The notes under the pieces are model-generated. The model was not told the origin of the DNA. It worked only from the letters and a program-made list of their open reading frames with translations, and did not search any database. This document shows positions 1 to 4,635 of a DNA stretch of 6,123 nt, one piece after another. The stretch's first letter is position 1. Each line of letters begins with the position of its first letter. Position numbers and translations under genes: made by a program. The stretch comes from Acidobacteriota bacterium. Its GTDB lineage: Bacteria; Acidobacteriota; Terriglobia; Acidiferrales; UBA7541. The DNA lies in contig PMOV01000112.1 of NCBI GenBank assembly GCA_003161195.1, positions 5,864-11,986 of the forward strand, in the 5' to 3' direction.

Positions 1-732
1 TACCAGCCGCGGACGCGATTTCGCGAGGAAGCGCTCGACGAACTGGCGCGTTCGATAAAATCAAGTGGCATCATTCAACCGCTCGTGGTCAGGCCGCTCG
101 GCAATCGTTTCCAGTTGATTGCCGGCGAGCGACGCTGGCGGGCCGCGCAGCGAGCTGGGCTGACGAAAGTCTCGGCGATCATACGCAACGTGCCGGATGC
201 ATTGGCGCTCGAGATGACGCTGGTGGAAAATATCCAGCGCGAAGATCTGAATGCGATTGAGGCGGCGCGCGCATTCGAGCGCTTGATGGATGAATTTCAA
301 CTGACGCAGGAAACGGTGGCGGAACGGACCGGTAAGGACCGCGCTACGGTGGCAAATGCCATTCGGCTACTGAAGCTCGAACCCACGATCCAGGATTGGA
401 TTGAAGAAGGGAAGCTGACGGCCGGTCACGGGCGCGCGCTGCTGGCGGTTGGTGAGTCGCAACTGCGTATGCGGTACGCGCAGCGGGCGGCGCGCGGTGG
501 TTTGACGGTGCGGCAGATCGAACGATTGGCATCCAGGCGTTCGCGCAATGCGGCGGTTTCGAGCGAAGTGCACGCGGACGCCAACATACGCGCGGCGCTG
601 GAAGAACTGCAGCGGGCGCTGGGGACGAAGGTGCTGTTGCGGCAAAAGACCAAGCTGCGGCCTGGGCAGCTGGTGCTGGAATATTACGACGACGCGCAGC
701 TAATGGGCATTTACGACCGGCTCATCAAATAG
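1..732 (+). CDS. parB: ParB chromosome-partition protein (5'-truncated by window edge)
   Basis: The frame is open from base 1 to a TAG at 730-732 and gives 243 visible residues. ParB is the CTP-dependent DNA clamp that loads at parS sites and works with the ATPase ParA to segregate replicated chromosome origins. Visible, numbered from the window edge: the start of the ParB/Srx fold with GIIQPLVVRP (23-32), the nucleotide-binding box GERRWRA (42-48), the ENIQREDLN box (76-84), a helix-turn-helix at about 101-126 (LTQETVAERTGKDRATVANA), and a C-terminal dimerisation segment at about 196-243. Chromosomal ParB proteins are usually about 280-300 residues, so I infer that roughly 40-60 N-terminal residues, including the ParA-contacting tip, are missing. 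A GTG at 85 lies inside the conserved fold and is not the real start. Bactofilin follows 188 bp downstream. The family assignment is near certain. Confidence 0.97.
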   Translation, partial: YQPRTRFREEALDELARSIKSSGIIQPLVVRPLGNRFQLIAGERRWRAAQRAGLTKVSAIIRNVPDALALEMTLVENIQREDLNAIEAARAFERLMDEFQLTQETVAERTGKDRATVANAIRLLKLEPTIQDWIEEGKLTAGHGRALLAVGESQLRMRYAQRAARGGLTVRQIERLASRRSRNAAVSSEVHADANIRAALEELQRALGTKVLLRQKTKLRPGQLVLEYYDDAQLMGIYDRLIK

Positions 733-774
733 CACTTTCCCTAAGCCTGCCATCTCGGGACCACGTCCGTTTTT

Positions 775-803
775 CCCAGCATTCGCAGTTCGTTTCTGCT
801 GGG
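775..803. repeat. Inverted repeat CCCAGCA/TGCTGGG downstream of parB
   Basis: CCCAGCA (775-781) pairs perfectly with TGCTGGG (797-803) across a 15-nt loop, 43 bp after the parB stop. No T-run follows on the + strand; the only T-run (770-774) lies before the stem. It is therefore not a standard intrinsic terminator. It could be a weak mRNA 3' structure or chance. Confidence 0.35.
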
Positions 804-865
804 CGCACAACCTTCGCTTCGCGCGTTCAATTGTAATCATTTGACAACCGATATCTTTTGACGCG

Positions 866-893
866 TTGACTTCGCGCGTCGTGGCGCTAGAGT
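866..893 (+). promoter_or_regulatory. Candidate sigma-70-type promoter for the bactofilin gene
   Basis: TTGACT (866-871, 5/6 to the -35 consensus) and TAGAGT (888-893, 4/6 to the -10) are separated by 16 bp. Initiation would fall near 900, about 20 nt before the ATG, leaving room for the GGGGGA ribosome site at 909-914. Two more TTGAC motifs lie upstream at 841 and 858, but neither has a recognisable -10 at 16-18 bp. This supports transcription of bactofilin separately from parB, although read-through is possible. Confidence 0.5.
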
Positions 894-920
894 AGAGCTC
901 TGCTGCTCGGGGGAATTCTT

Positions 921-1334
921 ATGGCGTGGCGATGGCCAGGCGCGAAGTCCGGCGCGAACGAGGATTGGACGGGATTTATTGATCAGGGCGTGTCGATGGA
1001 GGGAACGCTGCAAGTCAAAGGCACCTTTCGCATTGACGGCAACATGAAGGGCAACATCATCTCAGAGCAAACGGTGATACTCGGAGATGGCGCCAAAGTT
1101 GAGGGACAGATCGAGGGCAACCGAGTGGTGATCGCGGGACGCTTCGACGGAGTGATTTTTGCGAAGGGTCGCGTAGAGATTCAGGCCAAGGGTGTTGTTA
1201 CGGGTGAGGTGCACTCGCCCTGTATGGTCATCGACCCGGGTGGTATTTTCGATGGACGCTGCCATATGCTGGGATCCTCGGATTCCTCGGTTGCACCAGT
1301 GACGATTCCGATTCGTGCGGTCGGGCAAGCGTAA
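921..1334 (+). CDS. Bactofilin (polymer-forming cytoskeletal protein, DUF583 family)
   Basis: Bactofilins self-assemble without nucleotides into filaments or sheets, often at the inner membrane, and scaffold cell-shape, stalk or chromosome-segregation proteins. This protein has 137 residues, normal for the small type. The core (about 19-119) opens with a typical FxxxGVSMEGTLQVKGTFRIDG-like stretch and continues as short glycine-punctuated beta rungs (GNMKGNI, GAKVEGQIEGN, GRFDGVI, KGRVEI, KGVVTGEV, GGIFDGRC), the pattern of the right-handed beta-helix known for the family. The tail 120-137 is short and probably flexible. The N-terminus carries Trp at 3, 5 and 16 with Arg4 and Lys9, consistent with a membrane-contacting tip (inference). 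ATG 921 is chosen because GGGGGA lies 6 nt upstream. It sits directly after parB, echoing the M. xanthus bactofilin-ParABS connection. Family confidence is high; the partner is inferred. Confidence 0.95.
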   Translation: MAWRWPGAKSGANEDWTGFIDQGVSMEGTLQVKGTFRIDGNMKGNIISEQTVILGDGAKVEGQIEGNRVVIAGRFDGVIFAKGRVEIQAKGVVTGEVHSPCMVIDPGGIFDGRCHMLGSSDSSVAPVTIPIRAVGQA

Positions 1335-1347
1335 GAGCAGCAGCTCT
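1334..1347 (+). repeat. Small hairpin overlapping the bactofilin stop codon
   Basis: AGAGC (1334-1338) and GCTCT (1343-1347) form a 5-bp stem with an AGCA loop, starting on the last base of the TAA stop. No T-run follows within 40 nt, so it lacks the second half of an intrinsic terminator. It may only protect the transcript end, or be chance. Confidence 0.25.
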
Positions 1348-1389
1348 CCGGCCTCCTAAGATCGGGCACTCCATTCACTGCCTGCTCGA

Positions 1390-1419
1390 CTAACCGTTTT
1401 TTGTTAGTTAACAGGTTAG
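1390..1419. promoter_or_regulatory. AT-rich cluster of TAAC/GTTA half-sites upstream of purD
   Basis: CTAAC (1390-1394), GTTAG (1403-1407), the palindrome GTTAAC (1407-1412) and GTTAG (1415-1419) lie within 30 bp, with a T6 run at 1397-1402. CTAACC/GGTTAG at the two ends form an inverted repeat (1390-1395 with 1414-1419). The spacings of 12-13 bp between half-sites and the position 55-85 bp before the purD -35 would suit a regulator-binding site. A folded mRNA terminator for bactofilin is a weaker alternative, because the T-run falls in the loop instead of after the stem. Confidence 0.3.
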
Positions 1420-1473
1420 ACCTCCGGCGCGCTGCTTTCAACAAACGACTTCTCCGAAGATGCCCTCCCAGAT

Positions 1474-1502
1474 TTGACATCGCCACAGCAGCCATCTATC
1501 TT
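1474..1502 (+). promoter_or_regulatory. Candidate sigma-70-type promoter for purD
   Basis: TTGACA (1474-1479, perfect -35) is followed after exactly 17 bp by TATCTT (1497-1502, 4/6 to TATAAT). Predicted initiation near 1509 gives a leader of about 25 nt, too short for a riboswitch. GGAGG at 1516-1520 is the only ribosome site, 13 nt before the ATG, which is longer than usual. Confidence 0.6.
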
Positions 1503-1533
1503 CGTCTGAGTTTCTGGAGGGTGTTCAGCCGAA

Positions 1534-2841
1534 ATGAAAATTCTCGTCATTGGGGGCGGCGGTCGAGAGCACGCCTTGGTGTGGAAGCTTGCACAGAGCG
1601 TCAAAGTGGAGAAGATCTGGTGCGCCCCAGGGAATGGGGGCATTGCTGCGGGGGCGGAGTGCGTCGCGGTGGATCCTGGAGACGTGGCGGCTATCGCGGA
1701 ACTAACGCAAAAGCTACAGCCGGACGTCACAGTGGTCGGACCCGAACTGCCCTTGGTGAATGGCATCGCGGACGTGTTTGGCGCGCGGAACTGGCCGATT
1801 GTGGCGCCGTCGCGGCGGGCTGCGCAATTAGAGGGTAGCAAGATTTTCTCGAAGGAATTTCTCGAGCGACACGGTCTGCCGACCGCGAAGCGACTTGGTA
1901 CCTATGAGGTCGCGAGCGAAGCGTACGCCGCACTCGATAACGTGTCGTGGCCGCTGATTATCAAGGCGGATGGGCTCTGCGCCGGCAAAGGGGTGCTGGT
2001 AGCGAAAAACCAGGCCGAGGCGCACGACTTCATCGAGCGCGCGCTGGAAAAGAACGAGCTGGGGCCCGGGGGTAAACGGCTACTTTTCGAGGAGGCATTG
2101 GAGGGCGAGGAGCTGTCGTTCATCCTGCTGACCGACGGCCACCGCTATGCACCGATGGTTCCTACGCGCGACCATAAGCGCGCCTACGACGGCAATCAAG
2201 GTCCCAATACGGGCGGCATGGGAGCCTACTCGACGGACGCGCTTCTCCCGCCGGAGTTGCGCGAGACCATCCTGAGAATGATCGTCGAACCGACCCTGCA
2301 TGGCCTGGAGGCGGACGGCATTCGGTATCAGGGCTTCCTGTATTTCGGCTTAATGCTCACCAAGTCCGGACCACAAGTGCTGGAGTTCAACTGCCGGCTA
2401 GGGGATCCCGAGGCGCAGGCCATCGTTGCGCGCATGGATTTCGATTTGGCGGAAGTGCTTGCGGATGTAGCCGCAGGGCAGCTCGATCCCGCAAAACTCA
2501 AATGGCGCCCAGGGGCGAGCGTGTGTCTGGTGCTGGCGTCCGGTGGTTATCCGGGCAAATTTGAGGCGGGCAAGCTCCTTGAAGGGCTGGCCGCCGCGGA
2601 GCGAGTTCCGCATGTGAAGGTGTTACATGCCGGGACGGCTAGACGGCCGGCAGGCACCGGCGTTTCCCTAGTAACTAGTGGAGGACGTGTTCTTGGAGTT
2701 ACGGCCACCGGACCCAGTCTCGATGCGGCCCTGGCTTCAGCGTACCAAGCGGCGGCGGAGATTCACTTTGCGGGAATGCACTATCGCAAAGACATCGGCG
2801 CAGGCGCTGCAGCGCCCGCTGCAAAGGTCACGAAGGCTTAG
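1534..2841 (+). CDS. purD: Phosphoribosylamine-glycine ligase (GAR synthetase)
   Basis: PurD is an ATP-grasp enzyme catalysing the second step of de novo purine synthesis: 5-phosphoribosylamine + glycine + ATP gives glycinamide ribonucleotide + ADP + Pi, in the cytoplasm. The 435 residues are close to the usual 420-430. Visible in order: N-terminal GGGGREHAL (7-15) and PGNGG (32-36), VGPELPLVNG (68-77), the ATP-grasp nucleotide part with IIKADGLCAGKGV (142-154) and FEEALEGEELS (185-195), the signature RDHKRAYDGNQGPNTGGMGA (212-231), and the metal-binding LEFNCRLGDPEAQ (283-295). The Ala/Lys-rich last 10 or so residues extend slightly past the usual end. The start MKILVIGGGGREHAL is the family's canonical N-terminus, and no other in-frame start fits. 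It appears to be a single-gene unit with its own promoter; no other pur gene is adjacent. Its 3' end overlaps the convergent gene by 14 bp. All key motifs are intact. Confidence 0.98.
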   Translation: MKILVIGGGGREHALVWKLAQSVKVEKIWCAPGNGGIAAGAECVAVDPGDVAAIAELTQKLQPDVTVVGPELPLVNGIADVFGARNWPIVAPSRRAAQLEGSKIFSKEFLERHGLPTAKRLGTYEVASEAYAALDNVSWPLIIKADGLCAGKGVLVAKNQAEAHDFIERALEKNELGPGGKRLLFEEALEGEELSFILLTDGHRYAPMVPTRDHKRAYDGNQGPNTGGMGAYSTDALLPPELRETILRMIVEPTLHGLEADGIRYQGFLYFGLMLTKSGPQVLEFNCRLGDPEAQAIVARMDFDLAEVLADVAAGQLDPAKLKWRPGASVCLVLASGGYPGKFEAGKLLEGLAAAERVPHVKVLHAGTARRPAGTGVSLVTSGGRVLGVTATGPSLDAALASAYQAAAEIHFAGMHYRKDIGAGAAAPAAKVTKA

Positions 2842-3820
2842 GCTTGCGCCGCAACGATGGCGCCTCCGGCGGCTGGTCCTTGTCCGGCACGGCTTTCTCC
2901 ATCGGCTCCTCGGGCGCAACGATCCACTCAAAGCCTTGTTGTTCACCGATGGTGCCCAGCACGAAGTGGGCATCGCCAGCGATGAAAGGCACTTCCGCGC
3001 GCAGTAGATTCGTGGCGTCTTCATCGGTAGCCTTCTGCGCCAGGCCCTTGTCGATCAGCGTCAACACCTTCGCAAACTTCGCGTCCGCAGCCCGCAGGCG
3101 CGCGATGCGCGGATCATCACGCAGAATCAGCGCGTTGAGCCCGGTGCCCTCGAGGTCGGCTGGGAAGCTGGTTTCGACGAGCGTGCGCGGCGATTTCTTG
3201 CCTTCCGGCGGATAGAGTTGCGTGAATCGCGGCCGCAACACCTTCGTCTGCCAAAAATCCTTTCCGCGCGCGCCCAACTCCTCTTGCTCAATGCGATAGT
3301 CGATCTGCCACACCTCCGGGCCGTAGTCCTGCGCGTACCCGATGACGACTACCTCCAGGATGGGTTCCTCTGGATCGAGCGTGAGCTTCGTGTGGAGCTG
3401 GCTAACCAGGGGGCGCAGTCGCTCTAGAAAGCCCACGCCAATACTATCCAAGTCGGGCGCGGTGTCGTCGGGATACGATTGATAGCGGGGATCCAGTTTG
3501 CCTACGCGCGCAAAATTGCGGTCTAGACGCTCGGGCCGAGGCTCCGCGGAGACTTGCCACTGAGCGGCGCCAAAGAGTACGCCGACGTGCGTAGCATCCA
3601 GGCTCAGCACGCGCGGAGGAGGAGAATTTTTTTCGACCGGGTGGTCGATGACCGCGAAGGAAATCAGCTCTTGCGAAACGTGCACAATCACGCGCCCGCC
3701 AGACAGTTCGGCGACCACTTCACTCTCGCGCGTTTCTTGTGCAGCGCCCGCGGATAGGGGGCCGAATAGAATTACAGACGTGCAGCACAACGCTAGCCAT
3801 CGCTGGAGTTTGGCCTTCAC
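2828..3820 (-). CDS. Secreted/periplasmic protein of unknown function
   Basis: I do not recognise this family. From the GTG at 3820 it has 330 residues. The N-terminus (Lys-rich start, then LALCCTSVILFGPLSAGA) is a clear signal peptide with an AGA-A type cleavage site near residue 26-27, so export is likely. No proper lipobox is seen. The only two cysteines are inside the signal; the mature protein has none. The mature part shows mixed alpha/beta character: a beta-rich start, a predicted helical segment around 128-145, strands around LEVVVIGYAQ (155-164), and a charged Pro-rich tail from about 303 (ending RRKPKPS). There are no transmembrane helices or recognisable catalytic motif. Start choice: GTG 3820 has GAAGGA 7 nt upstream (3833-3828) and a TACAAT -10 about 20 nt earlier. 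The in-frame ATG at 3838 would add six residues (MAKDGV) but would leave almost no leader. It is convergent with purD and divergent from the pentapeptide gene, so it is probably transcribed alone. Confidence 0.85.
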   Translation of the reverse strand: MKAKLQRWLALCCTSVILFGPLSAGAAQETRESEVVAELSGGRVIVHVSQELISFAVIDHPVEKNSPPPRVLSLDATHVGVLFGAAQWQVSAEPRPERLDRNFARVGKLDPRYQSYPDDTAPDLDSIGVGFLERLRPLVSQLHTKLTLDPEEPILEVVVIGYAQDYGPEVWQIDYRIEQEELGARGKDFWQTKVLRPRFTQLYPPEGKKSPRTLVETSFPADLEGTGLNALILRDDPRIARLRAADAKFAKVLTLIDKGLAQKATDEDATNLLRAEVPFIAGDAHFVLGTIGEQQGFEWIVAPEEPMEKAVPDKDQPPEAPSLRRKPKPS

Positions 3821-3827
3821 GACGCCG

Positions 3828-3833
3828 TCCTTC
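3828..3833 (-). promoter_or_regulatory. Ribosome binding site deciding a GTG start
   Basis: On the - strand, GAAGGA lies 7 nt before the GTG at 3820-3818, an ideal Shine-Dalgarno position. The competing ATG at 3838-3836 has only AAGG at 4 nt. This motif is the main reason for preferring the GTG start of the secreted protein. Confidence 0.5.
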
Positions 3834-3846
3834 GCCATATCGCCTT

Positions 3847-3875
3847 ATTGTAGGCGCTCGCGCCCACTTTGAGTA
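3847..3875 (-). promoter_or_regulatory. Candidate promoter of the secreted-protein gene
   Basis: On the - strand, TACAAT (3852-3847) matches the -10 consensus at 5/6. The position 17 bp upstream (3875-3870, TACTCA) matches -35 poorly, so this is a one-sided prediction. Initiation would fall near 3840, just before the ATG at 3838 and about 20 nt before the GTG at 3820. Confidence 0.4.
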
Positions 3876-3937
3876 AACTGGAGAGGTCGCAATTGGCTTC
3901 ATTACGAGCAGCCGATGCGGCAAACACTGAGTAACTG

Positions 3938-3953
3938 GCGCGCGTCAGCGCGC
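3938..3953. repeat. GC-only hairpin in the divergent intergenic region
   Basis: GCGCGC (3938-3943) and GCGCGC (3948-3953) flank GTCA, giving a strong 6-bp GC stem with a 4-nt loop. The perfect 10-bp palindrome CAGCGCGCTG (3946-3955) overlaps it. It lies 30 bp before the preferred start of the pentapeptide protein, so it could sit in its mRNA leader or be an operator. If translation began at ATG 3915 it would instead be coding sequence. Confidence 0.35.
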
Positions 3954-3983
3954 TGCAAAGAAAGTCCCTGCGGGAATACGATC

Positions 3984-4535
3984 ATGCGAAAAGTAACCAG
4001 CGTCAAACACAACGGTAAGTCCCTGGCCGATATTCTGGCCGCCCACGACCTCTTTTTCCGCGGCCAGGAAGGGGGCGAGCGTGCGGACCTCAGCGGCGCC
4101 GATCTCTCCGGCGTCGACCTGGAACGTGCCAATTTAACCGGTGCCATCCTCCGCAATACGAACCTGGAAGGCGCCAGCCTGCGCAAGGCCAAGTTGGCGT
4201 CCGCCGATCTCTCCGGCGCGAATTTGCACAAAGCCGAACTGCGCAACACGGACATGACGGAAGCCATTCTGCCCGGCGCCAATCTATCGGAGGCGCAAGC
4301 CAGCGGCGTGGAATTTTTTCGCTGCGACCTCTCCGACGTGAATTTCCGGGGCGCACACCTCCGCAACATCAATCTGCGGCTGGCCAATGTGCAGGGAGCG
4401 AAATTCTCTGGAGCGGATATGGGCGTCGCTATCCTGCGCGAGACGGATCTTACCGGCGCGGATCTTTCCGGGGTGGATCTGAGCACCGCGCTACTGCCGA
4501 AGGGTTATTCCGTGGCCCCGACCGCCAAGTCCTGA
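3984..4535 (+). CDS. Pentapeptide-repeat protein
   Basis: From ATG 3984 the protein has 183 residues. Residues 34-173 are 28 consecutive pentapeptides of the A(D/N)LSG type with no break (for example ADLSG, ANLTG, AILRN, TNLEG). Such repeats fold as a right-handed quadrilateral beta-helix, four repeats per turn, so about seven turns are expected here. The N-terminal 33 residues (containing SLADILAAHDLFFRGQEGGE) resemble the helical cap that often precedes such repeats; the C-terminal tail is 10 residues. There is no signal peptide or transmembrane segment, so it is probably cytoplasmic. Some family members (MfpA, Qnr) mimic DNA and bind gyrase, but most have no known role, and none is assigned here. 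An ATG at 3915 would add 23 residues of non-family-like sequence; 3984 is preferred, with a weak CGGGA 8 nt upstream. The divergent neighbour gives no functional clue. Confidence 0.93.
   Translation: MRKVTSVKHNGKSLADILAAHDLFFRGQEGGERADLSGADLSGVDLERANLTGAILRNTNLEGASLRKAKLASADLSGANLHKAELRNTDMTEAILPGANLSEAQASGVEFFRCDLSDVNFRGAHLRNINLRLANVQGAKFSGADMGVAILRETDLTGADLSGVDLSTALLPKGYSVAPTAKS
4083..4502 (+). repeat. 28 coding repeats of 15 bp (pentapeptide tract)
   Basis: Twenty-eight in-frame 15-bp units encode the pentapeptide tract without interruption. The DNA copies are diverged (for example gcggacctcagcggc beside gccgatctctccggc), so this is an old coding repeat under protein-level selection, not a recent tandem expansion. 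The periodicity keeps the opposite strand open over most of this stretch. Confidence 0.9.
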
Positions 4536-4635
4536 GGCGTCGTGAGTTTGTAGTCTGGCACCGGCCATGACAGCGTACGACGACGCGTGGTAGCCTCGTC
4601 TTTCAGCGTCGCGCGACCATCTCCAGCTCAATCCT

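Noticed and set aside
1335..1402. Possible bactofilin terminator using GAGCAG/CTGCTC and the T6 run
   Set aside because: The 6-bp stem has a 41-nt loop and ends 9 nt before the T-run, so the geometry does not fit intrinsic termination.
1401..1838. + strand frame overlapping the purD start
   Set aside because: It overlaps purD out of frame and covers its promoter; the product is Arg/Gly-rich and unlike any family.
3902..4486. 194-codon - strand frame opposite the pentapeptide gene
   Set aside because: The 15-bp repeat periodicity keeps this frame free of stops; the product is a low-complexity Arg/Ser/Pro/Ala string.
4556..4571. Near-match to a sigma-54 promoter (TGGCAC then ATGA at the -12 position) before the ACP-FAAL gene
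   Set aside because: The -24 half is good, but the nearly invariant C of the -12 GC is replaced by A, so it is not supported.
4537..4586. GCGTCGT/ACGACGC inverted repeat after the pentapeptide gene
   Set aside because: The stem of 7 bp spans a 36-nt loop with no T-run; it is not a convincing terminator.
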